Shown: positions 36,906 through 45,224 of the stretch, piece after piece
How the letters are laid out: every line of letters begins with the position of its first letter
How positions within the stretch are numbered: the first letter of the stretch is position 1
NCBI GenBank assembly: GCA_024102635.1
Contig: JAGFJO010000056.1
Location: 1-60,418 of the forward strand
Source: Deltaproteobacteria bacterium
GTDB taxonomy: Bacteria; Bdellovibrionota_C; UBA2361; JAGFJO01
Direction: 5' to 3'
DNA: 60,418 nucleotides
Notes under the pieces: model-generated
What the model saw: only the letters and a program-made list of their open reading frames with translations
Database searches by the model: none
What the model was told of the DNA's origin: nothing
Made by a program: the position numbers and the translations under genes

Positions 36906-38010
36906 CCGTTACGCGAGGCAGATCTCGCTTGATGAGGTAGGCCGAGCCGGCCAGGAGAGACTTAAGCGCTCGAAGGTTTTGGTGATAGGAGCCGGCGGGC
37001 TTGGGTGCCCAGCTCTCACCTACCTTGCATCATGCGGAGTTGGAACTTTGGGTATAGTCGATGGCGACAGGGTGGAAGAGAGCAATCTCCACCGGCAAAT
37101 CCTCTTTCGCCACGATGAGATAGGAAAGCCGAAGGCCGAGACCGCTGCCGCAAGAATTATCGAGATTAATCCTAATATCCGTGTGCAGCCTTACAATGAG
37201 CGGCTTACAGCTGCCAATGCTGTTAATATTATAGGTGATTTTGATCTTATATTAGACGGCAGCGATAATTTTGGCACACGATATCTGGTAAACGACGCTT
37301 GTGTGATATCCGGTAAGCCTTGGGTATCTGCTTCACTATTCCGGTTCTCAGGACAGATCTCGGTCTTTAATCTTCCTGATGCAGACGGTGGGCGGGGTCC
37401 CACCTACCGCTGTCTTTATCCGGAGCCTCCTGCTGCTGAAAGCGTGCCGAACTGTTCGGAGCTAGGCGTTCTGGGTATCGTGCCGGGGATACTCGGCGCA
37501 TTGCAAGCAAACGAAGCTCTAAAAGTACTGCTCGGTATGGGAACTTCTCTTTCGGGCAGAGTTTTAATTATTAATCTCCTGACCATGCAGAGCAAATTTT
37601 TGAATTTCGAGAGATTGTGCGATACAGATGGTATCGGCGCATTACTGCCAAATAGGATTTATGACGAGATGAATAGCAAAACGTGCAGCGTCCCCTCTGA
37701 GGTGGTCACTCCACAAGAGCTGCTCGCCTTAAGTAACGACGGGGAGATTTTGTTTGAATTGCTGGATGTAAGGGAGAGCTTCGAAAGAGAAGCTGCTAGT
37801 CTAGGCGGCATCCATATCCCGCTGGCCCAGCTTGACCAGCACCTCGAAAAGCTGCCGCGCGATCGGCTGCTGATAGTTTATTGCCACTCTGGAATACGAA
37901 GCGCAAAGGCGTGCAGACAGATCAAAGCCGTTTTTCAGGGTCTCGACGTACGTAACCTTCAAGGCGGGATCATTGCATGCCCGCCGGAGCTTCTGAGCCA
38001 AGATAAATAA
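36877..38010 (+). CDS. thiF: ThiF/MoeB-type adenylyltransferase fused to a rhodanese domain
   Basis: 377 residues. The N-terminal E1-like domain (about 1-245) has nucleotide-binding GAGGLG at 38-43, the adenylation Asp in DGSDNF, and a Cys193 at the E1 catalytic position (NCSELGVLG). A C-terminal rhodanese domain (about 275-377) has active-site Cys336 in YCHSGIRS, suitable for persulfide transfer. It activates ThiS in this operon. The zinc CxxC pairs of E. coli ThiF are not obvious, so it is closer to MoeB-rhodanese proteins. The ATG at 36877 overlaps thiH by 29 nt; the frame stays open further upstream inside thiH. Confidence 0.92.
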   Translation: MRGLTPQELNRYARQISLDEVGRAGQERLKRSKVLVIGAGGLGCPALTYLASCGVGTLGIVDGDRVEESNLHRQILFRHDEIGKPKAETAAARIIEINPNIRVQPYNERLTAANAVNIIGDFDLILDGSDNFGTRYLVNDACVISGKPWVSASLFRFSGQISVFNLPDADGGRGPTYRCLYPEPPAAESVPNCSELGVLGIVPGILGALQANEALKVLLGMGTSLSGRVLIINLLTMQSKFLNFERLCDTDGIGALLPNRIYDEMNSKTCSVPSEVVTPQELLALSNDGEILFELLDVRESFEREAASLGGIHIPLAQLDQHLEKLPRDRLLIVYCHSGIRSAKACRQIKAVFQGLDVRNLQGGIIACPPELLSQDK

Positions 38011-38222
38011 TCCTTAGACCTTAGGAGCGCCGATTCACAAGTCCGAATCGAGCACGCTTAATGCCTCCATCCTTAGTGTTGAATAGATGAATAAAGAATC
38101 GCGTAAAAATACCAGGTAGTATCGGGCAGTTAATAAGCAAGATATTCCTTTGCTAAGATGGCGGTGGTGGTAAAATTAAAGACACGGTTTTGCACTAGCG
38201 ACTAACTAGTGGACGGGTTTAT
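38011..38222 (+). other. Non-coding leader with inverted repeat upstream of a small ORF
   Basis: Between thiF and the small ORF there is a perfect six-base inverted repeat CACTAG (38193-38198) and CTAGTG (38206-38211) with a 7-nt spacer, ending 11 nt before the ATG. TAAAAT at 38171-38176 with TTGCTA 15 bp upstream is a possible but short-spaced promoter. No intrinsic terminator for the thi operon is visible. Confidence 0.4.
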
Positions 38223-38333
38223 ATGATGCGGTTAGCGGTAGCCCTCTTGATTCTGGGGATTATTGCCGTGCTGGCAAGCCCCGAAGAGACCTCTCCGCGC
38301 ACGGTTGAAAATCTGCTTATAGCCTTTCCTTGA
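38223..38333 (+). CDS. Putative 36-residue hydrophobic small protein
   Basis: Starts with ATG ATG and ends with TGA. Residues 3-19 are hydrophobic (LAVALLILGIIAVLA), followed by a short polar tail (SPEETSPRTVENLL). This is the pattern of a tiny single-span membrane protein or a secreted peptide. There is no convincing ribosome binding site. It lies directly upstream of the sigma factor, and its stop overlaps the -35 box of that gene's putative promoter. Could be a chance open frame. Confidence 0.3.
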   Translation: MMRLAVALLILGIIAVLASPEETSPRTVENLLIAFP

Positions 38334-38359
38334 AAGCGCTTATAAGTAGGTTTAATAAT
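38330..38359 (+). promoter_or_regulatory. Putative promoter of the sigma factor gene
   Basis: TTGAAA (38330-38335) and AATAAT (38354-38359) are separated by 18 bp; the -10 matches 5 of 6. Transcription would begin near 38366, about 11 nt before the ATG at 38377, so the mRNA would be nearly leaderless. This fits the lack of a ribosome binding site. Confidence 0.4.
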
Positions 38360-38376
38360 CCGGCCGAGTAGTTCGA

Positions 38377-39258
38377 ATGCAAAACATGCGTGCAACCCAC
38401 AACAACCGAATATCGCACTTTCTCCCAGCCCTCGCAGAAGCCGACGTTGGTGCAAGGCCACCTCGAAAATTGTCTAAGTCCGACGAACAGCTTTTCAAAG
38501 ACTTCCGCTCCGGAGATCAATCAGCAATTAGTGAGCTTGAGCGGCGTTTCGAAAGGCCTCTAAGAGCACTGATTCGTTGCCGACTTGCCAATTCTGAAGC
38601 AGTGGATGATGTTGCCCAAGAGACCTGGATAAAGGTAATTCGAAATGCCTCCAGATTTGATGGCGATAAGAAGTTTTCGAGTTGGCTATTCTCTATCGCT
38701 GCAAATGCCGCTGTCGACTGTAATCGGCGCGAGAGCAGGCACCTGAATGTGCTCAGTCTAGACATGAGAGGAAGCCAAGCTCAGGGCGGAGAGGGCGAAG
38801 GAAGTTTTGCCGCCCTTATACCTGCATCCACGGCCGATCCGGCTGAGATCGCGATGATAAGAGAGGCACGGCAGGCAGTAAGAGTATCATTTTCTGCATT
38901 AGGCCCCCTGCAGCAGCGCTATTTACGGGGCCGCTTCGTGGATCAGATTCCCTTCAGAGATCTCGACCCATCTGCGCTGGCTTCTGGAACTGTGAAGAGC
39001 CGCTATAATAATTCTCTGAGGAGAATGAGAGAGGAGTTCATTGACAGATCTTTTCCTGACAAATCTATCTCACAGATCGCCGATATCATCAGCCGCCATG
39101 GACAAACGGTCGAACCGCAGATTCTTAGGGCCAGCTATCTCCGATTTGTGGAGAAGAGGCCTTGGGAAAGTATCGCCGAGCAGTTACATATCGGTGAGAA
39201 GCGCGCAAAGTCATTAGCGCGCAAGGGGCGCGAGATTATGCAGTTGGATTCGGATTAG
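38377..39258 (+). CDS. ECF-type RNA polymerase sigma factor with extra C-terminal helix-turn-helix
   Basis: 293 residues, longer than the typical ~190. Region 2 spans about residues 33-110 (LFKDFRSGDQSAISELERRF, VDDVAQETWIKVI, KKFSSWLFSIAANAAVDCNRR). Region 4 spans about 165-220, with GTVKSRYNNSLRRMREEF as the recognition helix. An additional 70 residues contain another helix-turn-helix-like segment (RPWESIAEQLHIGEKRAKSLARKG). The N-terminal 30 residues are a polar extension. There is no adjacent anti-sigma gene, unless the preceding tiny hydrophobic ORF acts in control. Target promoters are unknown. Confidence 0.82.
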   Translation: MQNMRATHNNRISHFLPALAEADVGARPPRKLSKSDEQLFKDFRSGDQSAISELERRFERPLRALIRCRLANSEAVDDVAQETWIKVIRNASRFDGDKKFSSWLFSIAANAAVDCNRRESRHLNVLSLDMRGSQAQGGEGEGSFAALIPASTADPAEIAMIREARQAVRVSFSALGPLQQRYLRGRFVDQIPFRDLDPSALASGTVKSRYNNSLRRMREEFIDRSFPDKSISQIADIISRHGQTVEPQILRASYLRFVEKRPWESIAEQLHIGEKRAKSLARKGREIMQLDSD

Positions 39259-39264
39259 AACACA

Positions 39265-39822
39265 TCACTCAGCCCGGCTTAGGTACTTGCCCTCTGCGGT
39301 ATTCACAACAATTCTGTCCCCCTTCTTTATGAACTGCGGAACAGTGAGGGAAAGTCCAGTCTCGGTTTTAGCCGGCTTAGGTGAATTCGTGGCGGTGGCT
39401 CCCCGCATCTCGGGCTCAGTCTCCTCGATCGTGAGCACGACGGTTTGCGGAAGCTGCACGGCTATCGGCTCGCCATTGTAAGTGGTGATATCGACCTTCA
39501 TCTCATCTTGCAAATAATATATGCCATCACCGATAAGCTCCCGGCTAAGCTGGATCTGCTCGTAGCTTTCGCTGTTCATGAAGTGATACCCTTCGCCGTC
39601 CGCATACAAGAAAGTCGCGGGGAAAAGAAAAACGTCCGCTTCTTGCACATCTTCCGTGGCGCTGAATCTTACTTCCGTCTGGCTTCCCGAGATAAGATTA
39701 CGCAGCTTGGTCTGCACCATTGCGCGCAGGTTGCCGGGAGTATGGTGGTGGAAATCCATCACTTTGTACGGGGCTCCGTTATGTAAAATAATGCTGCCTT
39801 TACGAATATCGTTTGCTTTCAT
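39265..39822 (-). CDS. efp: Elongation factor P
   Basis: 185 residues, three beta-barrel domains (KOW-like N domain, OB, C-terminal OB). Relieves ribosome stalling on polyproline. The fold signatures AMVQTKLRNLISGSQTEVRF, YHFMNSESYEQI and GDRIVVNTAEGKYLSR are clear. The loop that reaches the peptidyl-transferase centre reads TPGNLRAM: Asn31 sits where E. coli has the modified Lys34 and others Arg32. Thus beta-lysylation, rhamnosylation or 5-aminopentanolation at that spot is not possible. No epmA, epmB or earP gene occurs in the window. Confidence 0.95.
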   Translation of the reverse strand: MKANDIRKGSIILHNGAPYKVMDFHHHTPGNLRAMVQTKLRNLISGSQTEVRFSATEDVQEADVFLFPATFLYADGEGYHFMNSESYEQIQLSRELIGDGIYYLQDEMKVDITTYNGEPIAVQLPQTVVLTIEETEPEMRGATATNSPKPAKTETGLSLTVPQFIKKGDRIVVNTAEGKYLSRAE

Positions 39823-39901
39823 AACTGTTTTCTAAATGGTAAGACGCTGATTAAGATAAAGGAAATCGGCTGTTAAAGCAACTAAAGCAACGTACTCTCG
39901 A

Positions 39902-40693
39902 CTAACGTCTTCTTTTTATGCGCACCAAATTAGAGGCCATAAATCTCCTGCACGCTTGAGCAAGTGAATTGCGCTTTCCCACGATGCGAGCATTCTTAAA
40001 AAGCGCCTCCCGAACCTCCGTCATGCCGCCGCCATTGAATTCTTCGAAGTAGGTACAGTAGCTGCCACTTAAAGACTGGTCGCTTTGTATCGGCAAAGGA
40101 TCACTCCCCGCTATAATGTGAATTCTCCTTTTCCCGGCGTACGTAAACAGTTGCGGTTCGCAAAAGCAGCCCGGCCTCATAGCGATATCGCCGACAAGCA
40201 GTTCCTCCGGAGAGTAAAAACGAAGCAGCTCTCCCGCCACCTTTCCGCGAGAGAATGTCCATTTACCGGGAGACCAGCAAAGCACGGGAACGCCTCCGGC
40301 GGCATTAATTGCTTCGACCAACTCGCCTGCGGGGCGTCTCTCCCCTACTTCGGCGCTACTCACCAGCGCCAACAGCTCCAGGCGCTCCTGACTAACAAGT
40401 TGCCGGCAATGCATTATCAAAAGCGAGTCGCCATTGCTTGCGGCAACTTCGGCTATTCCATCCGCTGTTCGCACTAAAGTATAGGAGGTCGGAGTGTAAC
40501 TTTCCGGGCGCGAGAAAACCGTTCGGAAGTTTTCCTGTCCCTCGCGGTCACAGACGAAAAGCGCTTTATGACACTCTGCCGGAAGCTGGTCGCTTCGAAT
40601 TGCGCTATTTAAATTGTTGAACGCTCCGTCCAGAAAGCGGGATAAGTCGTAGGTGCTGTAGAAATGTACGTGAGTATCTGCTAGAAGACCCAT
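39902..40693 (-). CDS. PHP-like metal-dependent hydrolase of unknown substrate
   Basis: 263 residues. The start DTHVHFY (Asp6, His8, His10) and later elements (LLIMHCRQLVSQERLELLAL, INAAGGVPVLCWSPGKW, IIAGSDPLPI) follow the order of metal-binding motifs in PHP/amidohydrolase-like barrels. Not all expected ligands can be assigned. Cytoplasmic, no signal peptide. It lies between efp and thrS on the same strand, with no clear functional link to them. I would call it a candidate phosphoesterase; the substrate is unknown. Confidence 0.55.
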   Translation of the reverse strand: MGLLADTHVHFYSTYDLSRFLDGAFNNLNSAIRSDQLPAECHKALFVCDREGQENFRTVFSRPESYTPTSYTLVRTADGIAEVAASNGDSLLIMHCRQLVSQERLELLALVSSAEVGERRPAGELVEAINAAGGVPVLCWSPGKWTFSRGKVAGELLRFYSPEELLVGDIAMRPGCFCEPQLFTYAGKRRIHIIAGSDPLPIQSDQSLSGSYCTYFEEFNGGGMTEVREALFKNARIVGKRNSLAQACRRFMASNLVRIKRRR

Positions 40694-40748
40694 TAACGCG
40701 TCTCTTAAAAGTACCTTACTTTTATCGAACGAAGCGGCGGCGGCAACT

Positions 40749-42542
40749 TTAAATTGTGATATCCGGAAAGTTATCCATGACCCGCTCTGATATTAATCTT
40801 TTGATGCGGTCGATGAAATTGTCCCGGCTGAGCGAGATTTGCTCCTTCACACAGTAACGCCTCAAAGTCACATTGCGGCTCTCCGCTTCTTTTCCTCCGA
40901 TGATGGCGATATTAGGAATCTTATGCGTGACCGCCTCACGTATCTTTTTATTGAAGGAATTGTCCGAGGTATCGAGCTCCACTCTTACCAGCTCGCGCTG
41001 CAGCTCTTGCACGATCTCACGAGCATATTCCAGCACCGTGTCATTGACCGGGATAATTCGCACCTGTATCGGCGCCATCCAAGTCGGGAAGGCGCCTCCG
41101 AAATGTTCGATTAAAAACGCCACGAATCTCTCGTGAGCCCCAAGCGGCGCGCGGTGCACGATATAGGGCCGGTGTTTAATGCCATCCTCACCTACATACT
41201 CAAGGTCAAAGCTGAGGGGCTGCGCAAAATCGAGCTGTGTTGTACCTACCGACTCCTCACGGCCCAAAAGGGTCTTCGCCTGCAGATCGATCTTCGGCCC
41301 GTAAAAAGCCGCCTCTCCCTCGCCGACATAGTACTCTACCTGCAATTCGTCCAGCACTTGCTTTACCGCTGCTTCCGAAAAGCCCCACAGCTCAGGGTTA
41401 TCAACGAACTTGCTCTTATTGTTTACATCGTGTGTCGAAAAACGGATCTGAACGCCGTGGAAACGGAACATTTTGTAGTACTGCAGCGCCATATTGAATG
41501 TCTCTCGCAACTCGGACTTCAATTGGTCAAGCGTACAATATATATGCGCATCATTTTGATCGATGGACCGTACCCGTAAGAGTCCCGAAAGGGTACCCGA
41601 TGGCTCGTACCGGTATACCATGCCGTACTCGGCGAGCCTCAACGGAAGTTCTCTATAACTCCTGGGACGATGGCTGTATATCATGTGATGATGAGGACAG
41701 TTCATCGCCTTTAGGTAGTAATTCGATTCTCCCTCGAGATGCATAGGGGGAAACATTGAATCCTTGTAATAAGGAAGATGGCCCGAGGTGTAATATAGGT
41801 CCTCCTTAGCAATGTGAGGAGTGGACACTCGCACGTATCCATAGCGCGCTTCCGTCTCTTTCGCTAAGTCTTCCAAAGCCTCTTTAACCACCGTCCCATT
41901 TGGCAGCCATAGCGGCAGCCCGCTTCCCACCTGGTCTGAGATCATGAAAAGCTCGAGCTCCTTGCCCAGTTTCCGATGGTCGCGCTCCTGCGCTAACCGG
42001 CGGTTTTCGATATACTGAGCAAGTTCGTCTTTGTTTTCAAACGCCAGACAATAAATGCGGGTCAGTTGGGGGTTCTTTTCACTTCCGCGCCAATATGCTC
42101 CTGCAATTGAATCAATCTTGAAACAGTCCGGCGGAATCTCCCCCGTACTATCAAGATGCGGACCGGCACACATGTCTTCAAAAGGGCCGTTTACATAAAA
42201 CCCGATCTCCTTCTCCCCACCCCGACCAAGTTCCTCGCAGTACTCTACTTTGAAGTGCTGATTCAGCTTTCTTAAGTGCTCGATGGCTTCGGCAAGCGGG
42301 CGCTTAGAAGCGACGAACACCTGCTTCTCTTTAATAATGCGTCGCATGCGCTTTTCAATGTCGGAAAAATCCTCCGGAGAAAGCGGCGAGTCAAACATAA
42401 AATCATAGTAGCAGCCGGTATCGATCGGCGGGCCGAATGCTAGCTGCGAGTTGGGACGGACTTCAAGGATCGCTTGTGCCAGTACGTGGGCTAGCGAGTG
42501 ACGAAGTTTATACAGCCGATCGTTTTCTTTATTAAGTTCCAC
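40749..42542 (-). CDS. thrS: Threonyl-tRNA synthetase lacking the TGS domain
   Basis: 597 residues; typical bacterial ThrS is about 640. The N-terminus begins at the editing domain (RLYKLRHSLAHVLAQAIL, HxxxH site), then the SAD domain, the class II catalytic core (FPPMHLEGESNYYLKAMNCPHHHMIY, motif 2, GAHERFVAFLIEH) and the C-terminal anticodon-binding domain. The usual first ~60-residue TGS domain is absent. An in-frame TGA lies at 42585-42587, only 42 nt upstream of the GTG start, so it cannot be hidden upstream. AAGGAT about ten bases upstream serves as ribosome binding site. Proofreading His/Cys residues appear intact. Confidence 0.95.
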   Translation of the reverse strand: MELNKENDRLYKLRHSLAHVLAQAILEVRPNSQLAFGPPIDTGCYYDFMFDSPLSPEDFSDIEKRMRRIIKEKQVFVASKRPLAEAIEHLRKLNQHFKVEYCEELGRGGEKEIGFYVNGPFEDMCAGPHLDSTGEIPPDCFKIDSIAGAYWRGSEKNPQLTRIYCLAFENKDELAQYIENRRLAQERDHRKLGKELELFMISDQVGSGLPLWLPNGTVVKEALEDLAKETEARYGYVRVSTPHIAKEDLYYTSGHLPYYKDSMFPPMHLEGESNYYLKAMNCPHHHMIYSHRPRSYRELPLRLAEYGMVYRYEPSGTLSGLLRVRSIDQNDAHIYCTLDQLKSELRETFNMALQYYKMFRFHGVQIRFSTHDVNNKSKFVDNPELWGFSEAAVKQVLDELQVEYYVGEGEAAFYGPKIDLQAKTLLGREESVGTTQLDFAQPLSFDLEYVGEDGIKHRPYIVHRAPLGAHERFVAFLIEHFGGAFPTWMAPIQVRIIPVNDTVLEYAREIVQELQRELVRVELDTSDNSFNKKIREAVTHKIPNIAIIGGKEAESRNVTLRRYCVKEQISLSRDNFIDRIKRLISERVMDNFPDITI

Positions 42543-42626
42543 TGAATTACAGATCCTTATTGCTGAAGCATAAGAGAACCCTGGTCATACTTAAATACCA
42601 AGTATTGACGATATTTTATGTTATAC

Positions 42627-43166
42627 TTACGCCCCAAAACGGTCAATCGCGCGGCGCAGAATGCCTCGATACTCCGTTCTCCTACGCACCGTATTACGAT
42701 TCACTGTACCGCTATTCACCATACCGCGACCAACTGTGCGGCTGCGCGCCCTATGGCTGCGGACTGCGCTCAGCCATCCACCCGACCGGATCCACTCATT
42801 TAAAGCCTGAATCTGAAGATGCCGCCCCTCAAGCTCACGGAATGCCCTCCCGTGCCAAGCTCTCCTCCCGTTCACCTTTGGAACATCTTTTCCGAAGAAG
42901 GCGTGACACATCTCATGATAAAGAATCGGGGATAGCCATTGATGATAACGCGGATCGTCCAGCTCCTGCGCGACCACAACCCGCCGCCGCTGAACGTTAC
43001 ATACCGCCAGCACTCGCTTTTGACGGCGAGGGCTCCAAGAGACGAGGTACTCGTCAAGGTCCGGTCGCTCAGGAAAATACTCGCGCCGGATGGCCGACCA
43101 ATAGCGCTGCAAACACCGGAAAGAAGAATAGTCAGAAGCCGGAGGGGTAAAAAGCTCAATTTGCAT
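42627..43166 (-). CDS. SprT-like zinc metallopeptidase-family protein with short repeat tail
   Basis: 179 residues. The zinc motif HEMCH at 84-88 sits in SPILYHEMCHAFFG and the third ligand is His105 (AWHGRAF), as in the SprT/WSS1-like group. The upstream core (YLVSWSPRRQKRVLAVCNV) is also family-like. After about residue 140 the chain turns into a five-residue near-repeat (TVGRG, MVNSG, TVNRN, TVRRR, TEYRG). The plus-strand open frame over the same DNA (42560-43150) is judged a shadow because it lacks any recognisable domain. Confidence 0.7.
   Translation of the reverse strand: MQIELFTPPASDYSSFRCLQRYWSAIRREYFPERPDLDEYLVSWSPRRQKRVLAVCNVQRRRVVVAQELDDPRYHQWLSPILYHEMCHAFFGKDVPKVNGRRAWHGRAFRELEGRHLQIQALNEWIRSGGWLSAVRSHRARSRTVGRGMVNSGTVNRNTVRRRTEYRGILRRAIDRFGA
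42663..42737. repeat. 15-nt degenerate tandem repeat in the SprT-like gene
   Basis: About five imperfect 15-nt units encode the pentapeptide series TVGRG to TEYRG (residues 144-168) at the C-terminus of the SprT-like protein. The units share a CNGTNNC-type core and are diverged. Repeats like this can expand and contract, and may vary between strains. Confidence 0.5.
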
Positions 43167-43277
43167 TCTGTAATTGTAACCAGCGAGGCAGTATTTTGCC
43201 AGCCGATATAACCCGCCCCGGCAGGCTCAAATCAAAATCGTGATTCGCATTCAGGCCGGAAAGGTGCCGGGTCTTAC

Positions 43278-44438
43278 TTACTCCAGAAATTCTATCTTAT
43301 CCATGGGGAGAGAGAGCAGGAATGCAGTTCCATTCGATGGGGAAGATTCCAGCTTAACTTCGCCGAAATGCAGTTCCACAATGCGCTGCACAACTGAAAG
43401 GCCCACACCCAAGCTATCTCCATTGGATGAATTGCTGCCACTTCGAAACATCGAGAAGACCGCTTTGTGCTCTGCTTCCGGAATGCCGGGACCGTTGTCC
43501 GAAACAAATATCTCGGCGAATCGGCCGAGCGTGCGCTCGAATATGCGGCGTGTTCCTATGTTGATTATAATGGATGGTTTGTCGTTGTATTTGACCGCAT
43601 TCCCTAGAAGATTGATGAATACCCTGCGTAGAAGGTCCGCATTGCCCCAAACCTTCGGAAGATCCCCCAAACCGATCTGTATGTCGAGCTTCTCATCGAA
43701 ACTCATGTCGTGGATTACTTCCTGGACCAGCACAGCCAGATCAATCTCTCCCATCTTCGCAGCCCTTGAACCGAGCTTTGCGTAGGCGTACATCGCCTGC
43801 ACTATATCGACCAGTCTTTTGCTGGTTTGAAAGGCGCGCTCCATTAGTGTTTTAAAGCGCTCATCATTAGACGGGCCGTATCGCTCTAAAAGATACTCTA
43901 GCTTCATGGATATGCCGCCCAACGGTCCTCGAATGTCGTGAGCTACGGTGGCGCTGAATTCGTCGAGCCGTCTGTTCTTATCCTCGAGGAACATCTTTGC
44001 TTCAGTCAGCTGCGCGACCAGGCGCTGGTTCTCCTGCTCTAGCCGGCGAATCCTTAAAAGCTGGCGAATCGCGGTTCCTAAATGTGTTAGCCAGTCGCCG
44101 TGCTTGAAGAGATAGCGCTGGCAGCCCAGATTGTTAACTTCGTTTAGTATGTCAGGATCGAATGATTCGCTGACGAGAAGTACCGCTGGCTCGTTATCTT
44201 TCAGTTTCAGTTGATGTACGAAACTAATGTCTCTATCTGCGTCGAGCTTATAGTCCAATACGACAATATCAAAGTCCTGGCTGGCAATAACGCCCTTGCA
44301 CTCATTGATATCGTGGACGCTGGTAACTTCAGCACTTGGAAAGCTCTGTTGAATTGAGCGCGCGGCTTGCGTAGCAAGTTCGTCGTCCTTTTCCAGTACA
44401 AGGATTGCGGCTGCCTTGGCAACGAATTGGGGTTCCAT
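43278..44438 (-). CDS. Receiver-histidine kinase hybrid downstream of fliA
   Basis: 386 residues, cytoplasmic. An N-terminal receiver domain (about 10-125) has phospho-acceptor Asp62 (LDYK). A short helix leads to the HisKA dimerisation domain with His168 (TVAHDIRGPLGG), then HATPase with the N box (INLLGNAVKYN), G1 (SDNGPGIP) and G2 (GVGLSVVQRIV). No membrane segments or PAS domain. It is the last gene of the flagellar operon, 36 nt after fliA, so it may regulate flagellar output, but its partner is not in the window. Confidence 0.9.
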   Translation of the reverse strand: MEPQFVAKAAAILVLEKDDELATQAARSIQQSFPSAEVTSVHDINECKGVIASQDFDIVVLDYKLDADRDISFVHQLKLKDNEPAVLLVSESFDPDILNEVNNLGCQRYLFKHGDWLTHLGTAIRQLLRIRRLEQENQRLVAQLTEAKMFLEDKNRRLDEFSATVAHDIRGPLGGISMKLEYLLERYGPSNDERFKTLMERAFQTSKRLVDIVQAMYAYAKLGSRAAKMGEIDLAVLVQEVIHDMSFDEKLDIQIGLGDLPKVWGNADLLRRVFINLLGNAVKYNDKPSIIINIGTRRIFERTLGRFAEIFVSDNGPGIPEAEHKAVFSMFRSGSNSSNGDSLGVGLSVVQRIVELHFGEVKLESSPSNGTAFLLSLPMDKIEFLE

Positions 44439-44474
44439 AACGACGCTACTTTTAGGTCCCTGCAGCCAGTACAG

Positions 44475-45224
44475 TTACATCGCTTTCTTAAGGTAATTCT
44501 TCAATCTTATTAGTGCACGGGAGCGTATCTGAGAGGCTCTCGATTCAGTAACTCCCAGAATCTCTCCGATTTCCTTTAAATTCAGCTCCTCGTAGAAGTA
44601 AAGGCTGATCACCAGCCGCTCCTTCTCCGGCAATCGATCCAATGCTCGCGCAATCAATCCAACTTTCTCCGAACTAAGTAGCTTAGCAAGCGGATCCTGG
44701 CCTTTGCTTGCAAGCCACTCGTCGGCTTGAAACCTCTCCTCACCGTGCCCAAAGCCGAGTTCCTCGAAACTCAGCATCACTATGCTGCCGACCTCGCCCA
44801 GAAGCTTCTGAAGCTCAGTAACATCCAGCCCCACCTCCTTAGCGACCTCTTCATCGGTAGCCGGACGGCCCAATCTCTGCTCAATCTTTTGATAGGCTAG
44901 TTCGATTTTGTGTGATTTGAATCGGAGTGATCGCGGCAGCCAGTCTTGCGAGCGGAAGCTGTCGAGGATCGCGCCTCGGATGCGGAATTGGGCGTAGGTA
45001 GAGAAATTGGTCTCATGCTTAGGGTCGTACTTTTCAAGCGCATCAACCAGCCCTATGATCCCCGAATTCAACATCTCGCGCAGGTCGACATCGCGCGGGA
45101 GCCGGCCCGAAAGGCGGTGAACCACCTTTTTTACCAGAGGAAGATAGGCCTTTATAAGATCCTCCTTCTCCTGCGTGCTTACGTTCTTGTATCTTTCGAC
45201 TGCAAGTTGTTTAGGCTTTGCCAC
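44475..45224 (-). CDS. fliA: Flagellar sigma factor FliA (sigma-28)
   Basis: 249 residues with regions 2, 3 and 4. Region 2 begins LPLVKKVVHRLSGRLP and contains NFSTYAQFRIRGAILDSFRSQDWLPRS, typical of FliA/WhiG. Region 4 ends LKEIGEILGVTESRASQIRSRALIRL. It directs late flagellar and motility genes. The GTG start has GAGGAG seven bases upstream, provided by the Glu-Glu codons of the small preceding protein, with which it overlaps by 14 nt. Encoded near the end of the operon that makes the basal export apparatus. Confidence 0.95.
   Translation of the reverse strand: MAKPKQLAVERYKNVSTQEKEDLIKAYLPLVKKVVHRLSGRLPRDVDLREMLNSGIIGLVDALEKYDPKHETNFSTYAQFRIRGAILDSFRSQDWLPRSLRFKSHKIELAYQKIEQRLGRPATDEEVAKEVGLDVTELQKLLGEVGSIVMLSFEELGFGHGEERFQADEWLASKGQDPLAKLLSSEKVGLIARALDRLPEKERLVISLYFYEELNLKEIGEILGVTESRASQIRSRALIRLKNYLKKAM

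Noticed and set aside
41133..41579. 148-codon plus frame inside thrS
   Set aside because: Antisense to a clear ThrS catalytic core.
42560..43150. 196-codon plus-strand open frame opposite the SprT-like gene
   Set aside because: No recognisable domain, Pro/Arg/Tyr-rich composition arising from the repeat, no ribosome binding site; the minus-strand frame has HEMCH and a third His ligand.
43240..43785. 181-codon plus frame antisense to the histidine kinase
   Set aside because: Ser/Arg/Pro-rich shadow; the minus frame has complete H, N, G1 and G2 boxes.
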